A stretch of 51,762 nucleotides of DNA, from positions 1 to 51,762 of the forward strand of contig PLZG01000084.1 of the NCBI GenBank assembly GCA_003152075.1, written 5' to 3'. The position numbers and the translations under genes were made by a program. The notes beneath the pieces were generated by a model that saw nothing but the letters and a program-made list of their open reading frames with translations, made no database searches and was not told where the DNA came from. The stretch comes from a candidate division FCPU426 bacterium (GTDB taxonomy: Bacteria; Oederibacteriota; Muellerivitia; Muellerivitales; Muellerivitaceae). How positions within the stretch are numbered: position 1 is the stretch's first letter; every line of letters begins with the position of its first letter. Below are positions 39,073-49,811 of this stretch, piece by piece.

Positions 39073-39089
39073 GTCCCCTTTCGAGGGAC
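39073..39089. repeat. Short hairpin between rpsM and rpsK
   Basis: GTCCC, CTTTCGA loop, GGGAC; nearly the reverse of the hairpin at 37957-37972. The two flank the rpsK-rpsD pair. Confidence 0.5.
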
Positions 39090-39103
39090 AATTCAATTAA
39101 AAA

Positions 39104-39484
39104 TTACTCTTCCTTTTTACGACCACTTCCAACCGTCTTTTTCGGACCCTTCCGGGTCCGTGAATTTGTTTTTGTCCGTTGGCCCCGTACGGGCAGTCCC
39201 TTTCGATGGCGGCTGCCCCGGTAGGTTCCGATATCAATCAAACGTTTGATGTTCATAGAAATCTCGCGGCGCAGGTCTCCTTCGACTTTCAAGTTATCTG
39301 AGTTGATAATATTTTGGATCCGCGCGAGTTCGTCATCTTTTAAATTTTTCACTCTGATGTCAGGATTCACGTTGGCCTTACCCAAGACTTTCTTGGATAA
39401 ATTCGGTCCAATTCCATAAATATAAGTCAACGCAACCTCGATACGCTTTTCTTTGGGTAAATCAATACCAGAAATTCGGGCCAT
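39104..39484 (-). CDS. rpsM: 30S ribosomal protein S13
   Basis: Head protein contacting the P-site tRNA and forming intersubunit bridges. [26 protein letters not shown] starts as normal; [20 protein letters not shown] is the conserved C-terminal region. Length 126 is normal. Confidence 0.96.
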   Translation of the reverse strand: MARISGIDLPKEKRIEVALTYIYGIGPNLSKKVLGKANVNPDIRVKNLKDDELARIQNIINSDNLKVEGDLRREISMNIKRLIDIGTYRGSRHRKGLPVRGQRTKTNSRTRKGPKKTVGSGRKKEE

Positions 39485-39488
39485 TCTT

Positions 39489-39602
39489 TTATCCTTGCCG
39501 CTGTTTATGCTTAGGGTTCGTGCAAATCACCCGGATCACCCGACGGCGACGGATAACTTTGCATTTATCACAAATTGGTTTCACAGACGACCGCACCTTC
39601 AT
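39489..39602 (-). CDS. rpmJ: 50S ribosomal protein L36
   Basis: A 37-residue zinc-binding protein, too short for most gene callers. [19 protein letters not shown] and [14 protein letters not shown] give the C-x2-C-x12-C-x4-H arrangement of the zinc-bearing form. It lies between infA and rpsM, the standard position. Confidence 0.93.
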   Translation of the reverse strand: MKVRSSVKPICDKCKVIRRRRVIRVICTNPKHKQRQG

Positions 39603-39629
39603 GTTTTTTTCCTTTAATCAAAACTTCTT

Positions 39630-39848
39630 TTATTTGAACCGATATGTAATCCGGCCCCGGTTTAAATCGTAAGGGGATAATTCTACTGTTACCCGGTCCC
39701 CCGGAAGTATTCGGATGAAATTCATCCGCATCTTTCCCGACACATGGGCTAAAACCACGTGTTTGTTTTCCAACTCCACTCTAAAACTCGCATTGGGAAG
39801 GGCCTCAATGACCGTTCCCTCAACCGAAATCGCTTCTTCCTTTGCCAT
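39630..39848 (-). CDS. infA: Translation initiation factor IF-1
   Basis: A 72-residue OB-fold protein that binds the ribosomal A site during initiation. [20 protein letters not shown] and [21 protein letters not shown] are the hallmarks. Normal position between map and rpmJ. Confidence 0.97.
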   Translation of the reverse strand: MAKEEAISVEGTVIEALPNASFRVELENKHVVLAHVSGKMRMNFIRILPGDRVTVELSPYDLNRGRITYRFK

Positions 39849-39857
39849 ATGCCTCCC

Positions 39858-39877
39858 AACCCCTTCAAACGGGGCTT
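39858..39877. repeat. GC hairpin in map-infA spacer
   Basis: CCCC/GGGG with flanking AA/TT around a seven-base loop in a 31-base spacer. It may be a processing or stability element. Confidence 0.3.
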
Positions 39878-39879
39878 GG

Positions 39880-40626
39880 TTATATCCGGGTTAAATTTTC
39901 CGGTCCACTCGACAGGATGGCGATGGTGTCTTCAAAATGGGCTGAGAATTTACCATCTTTTGTCACCACTGTCCATCCATCCTCTAAAACCCTTACTTCA
40001 TCAGTACCTAAATTGACCATTGGCTCCAAAGCCAGACACATTCCCTCAACAATACGAGGCCCTTGGTGGGGTTTTCCGTAATTAGGCACCTGAGGCTCTT
40101 CATGCATGGCTTGCCCTATTCCATGCCCCACATAATCTTTCACGACCGAATAACCTTGGGATTCGACATATTCTTGGACGGAATGTCCAATGTCAGAAAT
40201 CCGATTTCCAACTTTGCACTTTTCAATACCCCTATTGAGGGCTTCAAAAGTAACATCTAATAAATTTCTAACTTCAGAACAAACATTTCCAACCGCAAAG
40301 GTTCGGGCCGAATCACCGCAATAACCTTTGTAAAAAGCGCCTATATCCACTCCAACAATATCGCCTTCCTCGAGAACCCGCTTTCCGGGTATTCCATGGA
40401 CCACCTCGGCGTTGAGCGAAGTACAAATGGTCGAGGGATAACCGTGGTACCCCAAAAAAGCCGGAGTACAATCATGCCTCTTAAAAAAATCGTATGCAAA
40501 CTTGTCCAATTCCTGGGTAGTCACACCCGGTTTCACTTTTTTCCCCAACTCGACCAGGGCCCGTCCGACGATTTCGCCGCTGACCCGCATCAACTTAAGC
40601 TCAGACTCGGACTTAATTGTGATCAC
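39880..40626 (-). CDS. map: Type I methionine aminopeptidase
   Basis: Removes the initiator methionine. The metal ligands are the two Asp in [16 protein letters not shown], the His in [13 protein letters not shown], and the two Glu in ALEPMVNLG and HFEDTIAI. Length 248 fits type I. GTG at 40626 follows directly on the adk stop. Standard spc-operon position. Confidence 0.97.
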   Translation of the reverse strand: MITIKSESELKLMRVSGEIVGRALVELGKKVKPGVTTQELDKFAYDFFKRHDCTPAFLGYHGYPSTICTSLNAEVVHGIPGKRVLEEGDIVGVDIGAFYKGYCGDSARTFAVGNVCSEVRNLLDVTFEALNRGIEKCKVGNRISDIGHSVQEYVESQGYSVVKDYVGHGIGQAMHEEPQVPNYGKPHQGPRIVEGMCLALEPMVNLGTDEVRVLEDGWTVVTKDGKFSAHFEDTIAILSSGPENLTRI

Positions 40627-41283
40627 TTAAACTTTCGCCACTTTTTCAAGGGCCGCGAATAAGCGCCCCAAAACATCTTTGTACTCACCTTCGCATTGAA
40701 CCGGCCTCAAGAGACCTTTTTTTTCGTAAAACTCAATCAAGGGGGCAGTATCTTTTTGGTATACCGCCAAACGATTCTCAATGGTTTGCGGCATGTCATC
40801 CGGACGCTGAACCAATTCCTTACCGCACTTGTCACAAACCCCTTCTTTTTTTGGCTTCATGGTGTCAACGTTATATGTAGCGCCGCAACCCTTACAAACT
40901 CTCCGGCCCGTCAATCTTTTCAAAAGTATGGCTTTACCTACTTCAATTTTGATAACCGCGGAAAGACTAATATCCATGCTTAGAAGCATTTTATCCAGGC
41001 TTTGCGCCTGCGGGAGGGTTCTGGGAAATCCATCCAAAATAAATCCCTTGGCCGCGTCCCCCTCTTTAATTCTTTCACGAATTAACTCAATAACCACAGA
41101 ATCGGGAACGAGCTCACCTTTCTTCATGAATTCCTGCGCCTGTCGCCCCAAAGGGGTTCCAGCCTTGACTGAGGCGCGAAGCATGTCGCCCGTTGAAATT
41201 TGGGGTATACAAAACTTTTTTACTAATTCGCTGGAGTAAGTACCCTTGCCTGCCCCGGGCTCTCCCAATAATATTATTCGCAT
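40627..41283 (-). CDS. adk: Adenylate kinase with zinc-binding LID
   Basis: Interconverts AMP, ATP and ADP. The P-loop is GEPGAGKGT (residues 7-15), STGDMLR binds AMP and GFPRTLPQA follows. The LID domain has CKGCGATYN and CDKCGKE, a four-Cys zinc motif of the long adenylate kinase form. Length 218. ATG overlaps the secY stop by one base. Confidence 0.97.
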   Translation of the reverse strand: MRIILLGEPGAGKGTYSSELVKKFCIPQISTGDMLRASVKAGTPLGRQAQEFMKKGELVPDSVVIELIRERIKEGDAAKGFILDGFPRTLPQAQSLDKMLLSMDISLSAVIKIEVGKAILLKRLTGRRVCKGCGATYNVDTMKPKKEGVCDKCGKELVQRPDDMPQTIENRLAVYQKDTAPLIEFYEKKGLLRPVQCEGEYKDVLGRLFAALEKVAKV

Positions 41284-42623
41284 TAAAACGCGCTCCGTCC
41301 CTTCAATCGGCCTTTTTTCATGAAGCCGTCATAATGTCGCATGAGTAAATGGGATTCGATTTGTTTCATGGTATCCAGCGCCACCCCGACAATAATGAGC
41401 AGGGATGTTCCGCCAAATGAAAATGGAATATGAAGTTTGCGAGTGATCAAATCTGGAAAAACAGCGACCGCGCAAACCGCCAAAGCTCCCCATATGGTGA
41501 TTCGGGTTAAGGTCCGATCGATAAATTCCGCGGTGGGTTGGCCGGGACGAATGCCTGGAATAAAACCACCGTACTTTTTCATGTTCTCAGATAAGTCAGT
41601 AGGATTAAAAGCGATAGCCGTATAAAAATAACAAAAGAAAACAATCAAAACCGAATAGAGAAAATAATATATGAAGGCCCCAGGCGCAAAATTACGGGTG
41701 ATAATATCCATGAAGCTGTAAAGCCAACTATCTTCTCCGCCCTTTTCCGAAAGAACCGTCTCAATATATTTCGCGATTTGAGTGGGAAAGATTAAAATCG
41801 ATGAGGCGAAAATGACCGCGATAACGCCAGAATAATCCACCTTTAACGGCAATTGGGTTGATTGGCCCTTAAAAACTTGTCTCCCAACAACTCTTGTGGC
41901 GTATTGAACCGGAATTTTTCTTGCACCCTGTTGCAGGGTAACAACAAAAGCAATTGTTAAGAGAGTAAAAATGAAGAAGAATATTACAGCGAAAAGACTA
42001 ACTTCATTAATTTTCACCAATCGAAATGTCGCGAGAAATTGACCTGGTAAGCTAGCCACGATTCCCGAACAAATAATAAGTGACATACCATTACCAATAC
42101 CATATTCCGTAATTTGTTCACCCAACCACATAATGAAAATAGTTCCCGTAGTTAGGGATAAAACAGCCATTAATTGGAACCCAATTCCCCAATGGTAAAT
42201 CACACTTTCCCCAAAAGACTTGAACAAGTATGTTGTCCCGGTACCTTGGATAAGACAAAGGCCGAGTGTTCCAATACGGGTATATTGGGTAATTTTTCGG
42301 CGGCCCATTTCCCCTTCTTTAGAAAGTTTTTCTAAAGCGGGAATAACTGCGGTTAAAAGTTGAAGAATAATGGACATACTAATGTAAGGCATCACTCCTA
42401 AGGCGAAAACGGATGCTTGTTTTAAGGCATTCCCTGAAAAGAGATTCAAGAAACCTAAAATTCCGTTGCTTTGGCTTTTGAAATAACTGGCAAGGGCTTC
42501 CACATTCACGCCCGGAACCGGAATATGTGTTCCAATGCGATAAACTAAGAGGATACCCATAACAAAAAGAACCCGGCTTTTTAGCTCCGGCACCCTGAAA
42601 ATATTAGTAAAAGCCGAAAACAC
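41283..42623 (-). CDS. secY: Preprotein translocase subunit SecY
   Basis: The channel of the Sec translocon, ten membrane helices. GTHIPVPGVNVEA and FASSILIFPTQIAKY are typical, and GIGNGMSLIICSGIVASLP is the conserved seventh-helix region. Length 446 is normal. Follows rplO immediately. Confidence 0.97.
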   Translation of the reverse strand: MFSAFTNIFRVPELKSRVLFVMGILLVYRIGTHIPVPGVNVEALASYFKSQSNGILGFLNLFSGNALKQASVFALGVMPYISMSIILQLLTAVIPALEKLSKEGEMGRRKITQYTRIGTLGLCLIQGTGTTYLFKSFGESVIYHWGIGFQLMAVLSLTTGTIFIMWLGEQITEYGIGNGMSLIICSGIVASLPGQFLATFRLVKINEVSLFAVIFFFIFTLLTIAFVVTLQQGARKIPVQYATRVVGRQVFKGQSTQLPLKVDYSGVIAVIFASSILIFPTQIAKYIETVLSEKGGEDSWLYSFMDIITRNFAPGAFIYYFLYSVLIVFFCYFYTAIAFNPTDLSENMKKYGGFIPGIRPGQPTAEFIDRTLTRITIWGALAVCAVAVFPDLITRKLHIPFSFGGTSLLIIVGVALDTMKQIESHLLMRHYDGFMKKGRLKGRSAF

Positions 42624-43061
42624 TTAAAGAACCTCCGTCGTTCCGCCGGCGGCCTTGATTTTCTCCATCGCGGATCCACTAAACGCATGGGCTTTTACGG
42701 TTAATTTGGTCTTTAATTCGCCCCCACCCAAAACTTTAACTAGTTCACCGCCACCGATAAAACCCTTTTTCTTAAGATCGGCGGGAGTGACCGTCGCCCC
42801 GTTCTCAAATGTCGCGAGTTGGTCTAAATTGATCACGTCAAATATCCTTTTATCAATACTCTTAAAACCGCGTATAGGAAGTTTGCGGTAAATCGGGGTT
42901 TGACCACCCTCAAAACCCATGCGAACTCCGCCACCAGTGCGGGAATTTTGGCCCTTATTTCCACGGGTAGCCGTCTTACCGTGTCCTGAACCTGGGCCTT
43001 TTCCAACAATTTTTCGCCGTTTGACGGCGCCCCGGGCAGGTTTCAAATCTGAGATTTTCAT
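42624..43061 (-). CDS. rplO: 50S ribosomal protein L15
   Basis: Large-subunit assembly protein. MKISDLKPARGAVKRRKIVGKGPGSGHGKT starts as normal; RGNKGQNSRTGGGVRMGFEGGQTPIYRKLP is the conserved Gly/Arg region. Length 145. Confidence 0.96.
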   Translation of the reverse strand: MKISDLKPARGAVKRRKIVGKGPGSGHGKTATRGNKGQNSRTGGGVRMGFEGGQTPIYRKLPIRGFKSIDKRIFDVINLDQLATFENGATVTPADLKKKGFIGGGELVKVLGGGELKTKLTVKAHAFSGSAMEKIKAAGGTTEVL

Positions 43062-43071
43062 GGAATAACCC

Positions 43072-43248
43072 TTACTTTTTGATTTCGATTAAATAACCGA
43101 TTTTATCCAACATGCCACGCACTTCGGCTGAGTCCGGCTTGACCACCGTTTGGCGAATCCGTTTCAAGCCTAACGCCTCAGCGATTCTCACGTGCTTAGG
43201 CAAGCGTCCATTTAAGCTTTTCACCAATTGTATTTTAATTTCGCTCAT
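43072..43248 (-). CDS. rpmD: 50S ribosomal protein L30
   Basis: A 58-residue protein. [16 protein letters not shown] and a run ending [13 protein letters not shown] are the L30 pattern. ATG overlaps the rpsE stop by four bases (ATGA). Confidence 0.93.
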   Translation of the reverse strand: MSEIKIQLVKSLNGRLPKHVRIAEALGLKRIRQTVVKPDSAEVRGMLDKIGYLIEIKK

Positions 43249-43757
43249 GATTTAGACGCCCACGCGAAGCTTTCAACGGGTTTTCCCCTTAAAGCCGCCA
43301 CTTGTTCCGGGGAACGGATTTCCCTTAACCCCTTTAATGTGGCCTGGACTACGTTGAATGTATTGTCAGACCTGATTGATTTGGTCAAGACATCATGAAT
43401 TCCAGCCAACTCACACACCGCCCTAACTCCCCCTCCGGCGATAATTCCCGTTCCGGGAGCGGCAGGTTTTAACATGACCCGAGAGGCCTTAAAAACACCC
43501 ACAATCTCGTGAAAAAGAGTGGTGCCCTTCAAGGGAATTCCGATAAGGTTTTTCTTCGCGTCCTCAACTGCTTTTTTAATGGCATCTGGAACTTCGCTGG
43601 CTTTACCCGTTCCAATACCCACATGGCCATGCCCATCACCCACCACTACTAATACTGAAAAGCTGAACCGACGGCCACCCTTAACAACCTTAGCCACACG
43701 GTTAATGTGAACCACTTTTTCTTTCAGATCGAATTTCGATGCATCAAGTCGCGCCAT
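43245..43757 (-). CDS. rpsE: 30S ribosomal protein S5
   Basis: Decoding-fidelity protein. An N-terminal dsRBD-like fold ([19 protein letters not shown]) and [23 protein letters not shown] match S5. Length 170 is normal. Confidence 0.97.
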   Translation of the reverse strand: MARLDASKFDLKEKVVHINRVAKVVKGGRRFSFSVLVVVGDGHGHVGIGTGKASEVPDAIKKAVEDAKKNLIGIPLKGTTLFHEIVGVFKASRVMLKPAAPGTGIIAGGGVRAVCELAGIHDVLTKSIRSDNTFNVVQATLKGLREIRSPEQVAALRGKPVESFAWASKS

Positions 43758-43771
43758 AATGTTCCTTCGAA

Positions 43772-44137
43772 TTAAAATTGCAACCCGTTTTGCCGGGCCG
43801 CTTCCGCAAGGGCCTTTACACGCCCATGAAAAATATAACCTCCACGGTCAAAAACAACCCGGCCAATGGATTTTTCCTTGGCCAATTTAGCGATTTGTTC
43901 CCCTACCGCTTTTGCCGCGTCCAAATTACCGCCATACTTCACTTTCCCCCGAAGGTTCCCGTCAAAACTGGCTGCCGCGACGAGGGTAATTCCCTTGGTA
44001 TCATCAATAATCTGGGCGGTGATATTTTTTGTCCCCCGATGAACAACCAACCTGGGCCGCTCGGCAGTCCCAGCCACCTTTTTACGAATGCGGTCGTGCC
44101 GATGTTTTCTTTTAAAATTTTGAAGTTGCAACTGCAT
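43772..44137 (-). CDS. rplR: 50S ribosomal protein L18
   Basis: 5S rRNA-binding protein. [20 protein letters not shown] and [19 protein letters not shown] are the conserved parts. Length 121. Confidence 0.96.
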   Translation of the reverse strand: MQLQLQNFKRKHRHDRIRKKVAGTAERPRLVVHRGTKNITAQIIDDTKGITLVAAASFDGNLRGKVKYGGNLDAAKAVGEQIAKLAKEKSIGRVVFDRGGYIFHGRVKALAEAARQNGLQF

Positions 44138-44155
44138 TTTAAAACTCCTGGTTTA

Positions 44156-44728
44156 TTATTTCGCGCCGCCGGCCTTGCCAGTGGCGCCGGTCTTACCAAC
44201 CTTTTTGCGAACGTACTCGCCCAAATAGCGAATACCCGTTCCTTTATAAACTTCCGGAGGTTTGACACGACGGATCTTTGCCGCAGTTTCACCGACCAGA
44301 TATTTATCAATGCCCTTAACCGTCAAGAGAGTCTGTTTTTCGATATCGATGGTTACACCTTTTGGCAAATCCATCACTACAGGATGGCTGAACCCCAACG
44401 TCATGCTAAGTTTACCTTTTTCAATATTCGCACGGTATCCCACACCCTGAATTTCCAATTTTTTTTCGAAACCAGTCGTCACGCCTTGAACCATGTTTTT
44501 CACCAGGGCATGGGTTAATCCGTGGGTTACATTTAAAACCTTAGCCTCAATTTCTGTTTTTTCTATCGGGGATACAAAAAGATTTTTATCTTTTGTTTCC
44601 ACTTTTAAGCCCGGCATCATTTCGACATTCAAAGACCCTTTGGGCCCTTCCACGGTTACCCGAGTACCCTCGGCTTTAATTTTGACCCCCTGAGGGATCT
44701 CAATTGGTTTTTTGGCCATTCGCGCCAT
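44156..44728 (-). CDS. rplF: 50S ribosomal protein L6
   Basis: Two-domain protein near the factor-binding site. GVKIKAEGTRVTVEGPKGSL and PPEVYKGTGIRYLGEYVRKKVGK are the signatures. Length 190 with a short Gly/Ala tail. Confidence 0.97.
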   Translation of the reverse strand: MARMAKKPIEIPQGVKIKAEGTRVTVEGPKGSLNVEMMPGLKVETKDKNLFVSPIEKTEIEAKVLNVTHGLTHALVKNMVQGVTTGFEKKLEIQGVGYRANIEKGKLSMTLGFSHPVVMDLPKGVTIDIEKQTLLTVKGIDKYLVGETAAKIRRVKPPEVYKGTGIRYLGEYVRKKVGKTGATGKAGGAK

Positions 44729-44757
44729 AACTTCTCCCTTAAATCTTCAATTCAAAT

Positions 44758-45159
44758 TTAGTGAACTAAACAAAGAACTTCTCCACCCACTCCCTGTCGA
44801 CGAGCTTGTTGATCAGTCAAAATTCCCTTCGAAGTTGAAAGAATCGCGATCCCTAATCCGCCAATGACTTTTGGAATACGAGCTTTTCCAGAATAAACCC
44901 TGCGACCCGATCGGCTCACCCGGTTAATGGTAGTAATAACTTTTTCTCTCTTTTCCCCATATTTCAGGGATATCCGAATCCAAGCGGGCCGTCCCTTTTC
45001 CTCTACTACTTTGTAATTTCGGATAAAACCTTCCTCAGAAAGAATCCTTGCGATTTCCATTTTTAATTTCGAATAAGGAATATCTACTTTTTCCTTATAA
45101 ACATGGTTCGCGTTGCGAATCCTCGTAAGCATGTCGGCTATCGGATCCATCATGGACAT
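44758..45159 (-). CDS. rpsH: 30S ribosomal protein S8
   Basis: 16S rRNA-binding protein that also represses the spc operon in E. coli. The start at 45159 gives [19 protein letters not shown], the usual N-terminus, with AAGGAG upstream; a longer frame overlaps rps[25 protein letters not shown] closes it. Length 133. Confidence 0.97.
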   Translation of the reverse strand: MSMMDPIADMLTRIRNANHVYKEKVDIPYSKLKMEIARILSEEGFIRNYKVVEEKGRPAWIRISLKYGEKREKVITTINRVSRSGRRVYSGKARIPKVIGGLGIAILSTSKGILTDQQARRQGVGGEVLCLVH

Positions 45160-45178
45160 ATTATTCTTCTCCTTAACC

Positions 45179-45364
45179 TTACCAACTGGCTTTGATAACT
45201 CCGGGAATCTTGCCTTCTCCCGCGAGATTTCTAAAACAAATACGGCACATGCCAAAACGCCTCAAGAAAGCTCTGGAGCGGCCGCATAACTTACAACGGT
45301 TATAAGCCCGAACCTTGAATTTGGGCTTACGCATTTGCTTATTAATAAGGCATTTCTTGGCCAT
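45179..45364 (-). CDS. rpsN: 30S ribosomal protein S14 (zinc-binding type)
   Basis: The short 61-residue form with four Cys in [22 protein letters not shown], the zinc-bearing S14 of many bacteria, so its function depends on zinc supply. Standard position between rplE and rpsH. Confidence 0.96.
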   Translation of the reverse strand: MAKKCLINKQMRKPKFKVRAYNRCKLCGRSRAFLRRFGMCRICFRNLAGEGKIPGVIKASW

Positions 45365-45372
45365 AAATTCTC

Positions 45373-45927
45373 CTAATTATTCCGAAAGGGCATTCCAAGC
45401 AGTTTCAACAACTCCTTGGCTTGCTCATCATTTTCTGCGTTCGTGGCAAAAGTAATGTCCATGCCATGGATGGATTGGACATTTTCAAAATTAATTTCTG
45501 GGAAAATAATTTGCTCTTTCAAGCCGAGGGTGTAATTACCCCTCCCGTCAAAGGAGCGGGTCGGCACACCGCGGAAATCCCGAATACGGGGAAAAGTAAC
45601 CATAAATAGTCTTTCCATGAATTGGAACATCCGAGCCCCACGCAACGTCACCTTAGCCCCCAAGGGCTGGTTTGCCCTAAGCTTAAAGTTTGAAATAGCT
45701 TTTTTCGATCGGGTGATCGCTGGTTTTTGACCGCTAATCATCGTCAATTCCTCGACAGCCATGTCCAAGAGTTTAATGTTATTTTCAGAAGCGGCCTTTC
45801 CAACACAAACGTTGATGACGATCTTTTGTACCTTTGGAACGCGCATAATATTTTTTATTTCAAACTTCTTCATCAAAGCGGGCACAATTTCCTTGGAATA
45901 TTTTTCTTTCAATATCGTTGTCGTCAT
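45373..45927 (-). CDS. rplE: 50S ribosomal protein L5
   Basis: 5S rRNA-binding protein. [21 protein letters not shown] and [30 protein letters not shown] are typical. Length 184 is normal. Confidence 0.97.
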   Translation of the reverse strand: MTTTILKEKYSKEIVPALMKKFEIKNIMRVPKVQKIVINVCVGKAASENNIKLLDMAVEELTMISGQKPAITRSKKAISNFKLRANQPLGAKVTLRGARMFQFMERLFMVTFPRIRDFRGVPTRSFDGRGNYTLGLKEQIIFPEINFENVQSIHGMDITFATNAENDEQAKELLKLLGMPFRNN

Positions 45928-45928
45928 C

Positions 45929-46249
45929 TTACTTTTCCTTATCCAAAATTTCGCCGCACTTTTTGCAAACCCTGGCCTTCTGGCCGCTGGCTAAGGCTTT
46001 GTGGGCGATCCGGGTTGCTTTCCCGCACTTCGCGCAAACAACTTGCAGATTAGAGAGGTGAACAGGGGCCTCTTTTTCCAATATTCCACCTTGGGGCAGC
46101 TGTTGTGTCGGCCTGGTGTGGCGTTTCACCATATTGATTTTTTCCACCAAGGCTTTTTCAACCTTCGGGAACAGCCTAATCACGCGTCCCTTTTTTCCCC
46201 GGTCTTTGCCGGTCAAGACCAACACGGTATCTTCACGATGAACATGCAT
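45929..46249 (-). CDS. rplX: 50S ribosomal protein L24
   Basis: Assembly-initiator protein. An N-terminal KOW motif ([22 protein letters not shown]) is followed by a four-Cys C-terminal part (CAKCGKATR and CKKCGE), the Cys-bearing variant of L24. Length 106. Confidence 0.96.
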   Translation of the reverse strand: MHVHREDTVLVLTGKDRGKKGRVIRLFPKVEKALVEKINMVKRHTRPTQQLPQGGILEKEAPVHLSNLQVVCAKCGKATRIAHKALASGQKARVCKKCGEILDKEK

Positions 46250-46252
46250 GGC

Positions 46253-46621
46253 TTACAAAACCTCCGGGGCAAGTGAAATAATCTTCATAAAATTCTTTTC
46301 TCTTAACTCGCGCGTTACAGGTCCAAAGATACGGGTTCCGCGGGGAGCCATTTGGTCATTAATGATAACGGCCGCGTTCTCGTCAAAACGGATATTCGAT
46401 CCATCCGGGCGGGACATTACACGTCGTTGGCGGACCACCACAGCCTTGACCACTTCACTTTTTTTTACCCCAGCACCAGGAATGGCTTCTTTAACGGCGG
46501 CCACAATGACATCCCCTATAGCTGCATAGCGACGTTTGGTGCCCCCCAAAACATGAATGCACATGATTCTGGTTGCCCCACTATTATCGGCCACATTTAA
46601 CATTGTCTGAGGCATGATCAT
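46253..46621 (-). CDS. rplN: 50S ribosomal protein L14
   Basis: Conserved bridge-forming protein. [22 protein letters not shown] and [18 protein letters not shown] are the hallmarks. Its start overlaps rpsQ by four bases. Length 122. Confidence 0.97.
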   Translation of the reverse strand: MIMPQTMLNVADNSGATRIMCIHVLGGTKRRYAAIGDVIVAAVKEAIPGAGVKKSEVVKAVVVRQRRVMSRPDGSNIRFDENAAVIINDQMAPRGTRIFGPVTRELREKNFMKIISLAPEVL

Positions 46622-46905
46622 AATTTAGCCTCCTCAATTTCAACGGCCTTCTTTAGGATTTTCACTAAGCGCCAGTGCTTATCGGCGCTGATTGGCCGGG
46701 TTTCGGAAATCAAAACGATGTCACCCTTTTTCGTTTCATTCTTTGGGTCATGAATTTTAAACTTGCTGCGTTTGCGAACTAACTTTTGATAAAGCGGGTG
46801 TTTCACGAGCCGCTCTATGGAAACCACTGCGGTCTTGTCCATCTTCCGGCTTAAAACAACCGCCGTTTTAACGCGCGTCTCAGGTCTCTTGTTTTCCAAT
46901 GCCAT
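46618..46905 (-). CDS. rpsQ: 30S ribosomal protein S17
   Basis: Primary 16S rRNA binder with an OB fold. [24 protein letters not shown] is the conserved stretch. Length 95, slightly long at the C-terminus. Confidence 0.95.
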   Translation of the reverse strand: MALENKRPETRVKTAVVLSRKMDKTAVVSIERLVKHPLYQKLVRKRSKFKIHDPKNETKKGDIVLISETRPISADKHWRLVKILKKAVEIEEAKL

Positions 46906-46915
46906 TACTTTCTCC

Positions 46916-47119
46916 TCACGAGGCCTTCGGGCCTTTTTCTTTTTCCCGAAGAATAGTTTTTAATCGGGCCACATACCGCCGAGCTTCCCTAATTTTCATG
47001 GGATTTTCCAACTGCTTCGTGGACAGCTGAATCTTCAAGTTAAAGAGTTCTTCTTCCTTGGAGATAAGGTGTTGTTTTACTTGTTCAATGCTCAATTCAC
47101 GGACTTCCTTGGACTTCAT
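46916..47119 (-). CDS. rpmC: 50S ribosomal protein L29
   Basis: A 67-residue helical hairpin near the tunnel exit. [21 protein letters not shown] and [19 protein letters not shown] match L29. Four-base overlap with rplP. Confidence 0.95.
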   Translation of the reverse strand: MKSKEVRELSIEQVKQHLISKEEELFNLKIQLSTKQLENPMKIREARRYVARLKTILREKEKGPKAS

Positions 47120-47541
47120 GAAACCCCTCCCAATTCCGCGCGGGATAAGTATTTAGTTTTCACAGGCAGTTTATGGGACGCCAATTCAAACGCTTCCTTG
47201 GCGACGACTGCCGGGCAACCACTCAACTCAAACAAAATTCTTCCAGGCTTAACCACCGCCGCCCAATGATCAGGGGCCCCTTTACCGCCCCCCATACGAA
47301 CTTCAGCCGGCTTGCGGGTAATAGGTTTATCGGGGAAAATTCTAACCCACAATTTTCCCACTCTTTTCATGTGGCGGTTAATAGCCACCCGGGCCGCCTC
47401 AATTTGCCGATCAGTTACGTAACCAGCGTCTTGTGACTTCAGGGCATATTCACCAAAAGCGAAGGAAGCCCCGTTCTTGGTTTGTCCCCTCATCCGCCCC
47501 TTCATTGTTTTGCGATATTTCACGCGTTTAGGCATTAACAT
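47116..47541 (-). CDS. rplP: 50S ribosomal protein L16
   Basis: Aminoacyl-tRNA-site protein. [20 protein letters not shown] and [21 protein letters not shown] are typical. ATG at 47541 follows AAGGA by seven bases. Length 141. Confidence 0.97.
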   Translation of the reverse strand: MLMPKRVKYRKTMKGRMRGQTKNGASFAFGEYALKSQDAGYVTDRQIEAARVAINRHMKRVGKLWVRIFPDKPITRKPAEVRMGGGKGAPDHWAAVVKPGRILFELSGCPAVVAKEAFELASHKLPVKTKYLSRAELGGVS

Positions 47542-47544
47542 GGC

Positions 47545-48279
47545 TTATTCCTTAGTGACTTTGGCTTGCGCCGGTTTCTCGAAGCTTTTTCTTTCCCGTG
47601 GACCGGGTTTTGGTTTGGCGACTACCACTTCTTCTTGCTTATCCTTGGAACCAAATATCTCTCGCTTGAAAACCCAACACTTTACCCCGATTTTTCCATA
47701 GGTGGTGCTTGCCTCGGCAAACCCGTAGTCAATATCGGCGCGAAGAGTATGAAGGGGAACCCGCCCTTCCCGGTACCACTCAGTGCGAGCGATTTCCGAT
47801 CCAGCTAACCTACCCGAACACATCACCTTGATTCCCTTGGCCCCGCCATCCAAAGCGCTTTGAATAGCCTTTTTCATAGCTCGGCGAAAAGCCACACGTT
47901 TTTCAAGTTGTCCGCAAACACCCTCGGCAATCAATTGAGCGTTTGTTTCGGGGTGTTTTTCCTCGTTGATATTGATGCGAACTTCTTTTTTCGTAAGCTT
48001 TTGCAATTCTTCTTTCAATTTATCGACTTCCGAACCCTTTTTCCCAATCACAATTCCAGGACGAGACGCGAAAATATCAACTTCCACCGTTTCGCCCTTA
48101 CGCTTCAAAACGACTTTCGCTATTCCTGCGTGCTTCAAATGTAATTTGACAAACTTACGGATGATTATGTCTTCTAATAGTGTCTGGGTGTAATTTCTTT
48201 GCTTGGCGATAAACCAAAGAGAATCCCAATCGCGAGTGATGCCGATCCTTAAACCGATCGGATTGATTTTCTGTCCCAA
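47545..48279 (-). CDS. rpsC: 30S ribosomal protein S3
   Basis: mRNA-entry-channel protein with a KH domain ([22 protein letters not shown]). TTG at 48279 is chosen because GGAGG lies five bases upstream and the product then starts [14 protein letters not shown], the normal S3 N-terminus; the longer frame overlaps rplV. A Lys/Pro-rich tail extends the C-terminus. Length 244. Confidence 0.95.
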   Translation of the reverse strand: MGQKINPIGLRIGITRDWDSLWFIAKQRNYTQTLLEDIIIRKFVKLHLKHAGIAKVVLKRKGETVEVDIFASRPGIVIGKKGSEVDKLKEELQKLTKKEVRININEEKHPETNAQLIAEGVCGQLEKRVAFRRAMKKAIQSALDGGAKGIKVMCSGRLAGSEIARTEWYREGRVPLHTLRADIDYGFAEASTTYGKIGVKCWVFKREIFGSKDKQEEVVVAKPKPGPRERKSFEKPAQAKVTKE

Positions 48280-48301
48280 AAGTTCCTCCCGAAATCTTGA
48301 A

Positions 48302-48652
48302 CTAGTTCTTCGTTTCATCCGAAACTACCACTTTAATGTGGCTGGTGCGGTGATGAATCGCGCTTGCCCGACCCATGGCCCTTGGAATAAACCTCCGGGT
48401 GTTGCGCATCATGGGGCCCCCATCTACTTGGATGGATTTAATCATGAGTTTATCAATATCAACCCGCGTATTTTGGCCCGCGTTAGATACCGCCGACTTT
48501 AAAACTTTTGCCAATTCACCCGCGGCCCGTTTTTTCGTAAAAGCCAGAATATTCAATGCCTCTGCCACCGGCTTTTTCCGGATCAACTCCACCACTTGGC
48601 GGGCTTTCCGGGGGGTCACCCTGGTAAATCGAGAAATCGAATGTGCTTCCAT
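48302..48652 (-). CDS. rplV: 50S ribosomal protein L22
   Basis: Tunnel-lining protein. [20 protein letters not shown] and [14 protein letters not shown] are the conserved ends, the latter forming the tunnel hairpin. Length 116. Confidence 0.97.
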   Translation of the reverse strand: MEAHSISRFTRVTPRKARQVVELIRKKPVAEALNILAFTKKRAAGELAKVLKSAVSNAGQNTRVDIDKLMIKSIQVDGGPMMRNTRRFIPRAMGRASAIHHRTSHIKVVVSDETKN

Positions 48653-48679
48653 TTTAAAAACCTCATTCCCTGTCTTTGA

Positions 48680-48967
48680 CTACTTTAAAGCAACCGCTTT
48701 TTCAGTCCTAGCCGCTCCATGGGCTTTAAATGTTCGAGTGGGAGAAAACTCACCCAATTTATGCCCCACCATGTTATCGGTAATAAAAACCGGGATGAAT
48801 TTCTTTCCATTGTGAATGGCAAAAGTGTGCCCAATCATTTCAGGGTGAACAGAACAACGACGGACATAGGTTTTAATCACTTTTTTATCATTCGCACGGT
48901 TCATCTTTTGAACCAACTTCATCAGTTTCTGATCTAGATAAGGACCTTTTTTTAATGATCGACTCAT
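48680..48967 (-). CDS. rpsS: 30S ribosomal protein S19
   Basis: Head protein in contact with S13. [17 protein letters not shown] and [19 protein letters not shown] are the hallmarks. Length 95. Confidence 0.97.
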   Translation of the reverse strand: MSRSLKKGPYLDQKLMKLVQKMNRANDKKVIKTYVRRCSVHPEMIGHTFAIHNGKKFIPVFITDNMVGHKLGEFSPTRTFKAHGAARTEKAVALK

Positions 48968-48981
48968 TTTTAACCTTCCCC

Positions 48982-49806
48982 CTATTTACGGCGTTTGACG
49001 ATGTATTTATCGGTTAATTTGTTTTGACGTGTCTTATAACCCTTGGTGGGTTTACCCCAAGGAGTAGTTGGATGACGACCACCCGAACTTTTTCCTTCTC
49101 CACCGCCCATAGGATGCCCGTCACCAGGTCTCGTCACAACACCACGGGACTGAGGGCGCTCACCCATCCATCTCATGCGACCCGCCTTGCCAATGCTCAC
49201 ATTAAAATGTTCCAAATTTCCTACCTGGCCGATGGAAGCCATACACTCAACGTGAATTTTCCGCATTTCACCGGAAGGAAGCTTGATGGTCGCATAGTCC
49301 CCTTCTCGCGCCATCAATTGGGCTGTCGCTCCAGCCGACCGAACCAATTGACCACCTTTGCCCGGGCGAATTTCAATATTGTGGATCATGGAGCCCATCG
49401 GAATATCTTTAAGTTTCATGGCGTGACCTGGCTTCACATCCGCCCCTTGTCCCGCCAAAACGCGGTCTCCTATCTGCAAACCATCCGGAGCCAGGATATA
49501 TTTCTTTTCCCCGTCGAGGTACTGCAGCAAAGCGATGCGTGAAGTGCGGTTCGGATCATACTCCAACGAAACAACTTTCGCCGTCATACCAGCTTTATCT
49601 CGCCCAAAATCAATCAAACGGTATTGGCGCTTGTGGCCCGCTCCCCGGTGGCGGCTGGTAATGCGTCCATGCATATTTCGGCCACCAGTACCCTTCAAGG
49701 GCAGCACCAATGATTTTTCTGGAGCCTTTTTTGTCAGATTTTCTCCCGTGATCGCCGTCATTGCCCGGCGACCAGCGGAAGTAGGTTTGTATTGCTTAAT
49801 GGGCAT
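48982..49806 (-). CDS. rplB: 50S ribosomal protein L2
   Basis: Peptidyl-transferase-centre assembly protein. [18 protein letters not shown] and [19 protein letters not shown] contain the conserved His-bearing loop. Length 274 is normal. Confidence 0.98.
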   Translation of the reverse strand: MPIKQYKPTSAGRRAMTAITGENLTKKAPEKSLVLPLKGTGGRNMHGRITSRHRGAGHKRQYRLIDFGRDKAGMTAKVVSLEYDPNRTSRIALLQYLDGEKKYILAPDGLQIGDRVLAGQGADVKPGHAMKLKDIPMGSMIHNIEIRPGKGGQLVRSAGATAQLMAREGDYATIKLPSGEMRKIHVECMASIGQVGNLEHFNVSIGKAGRMRWMGERPQSRGVVTRPGDGHPMGGGEGKSSGGRHPTTPWGKPTKGYKTRQNKLTDKYIVKRRK

Positions 49807-49811
49807 GAGCT

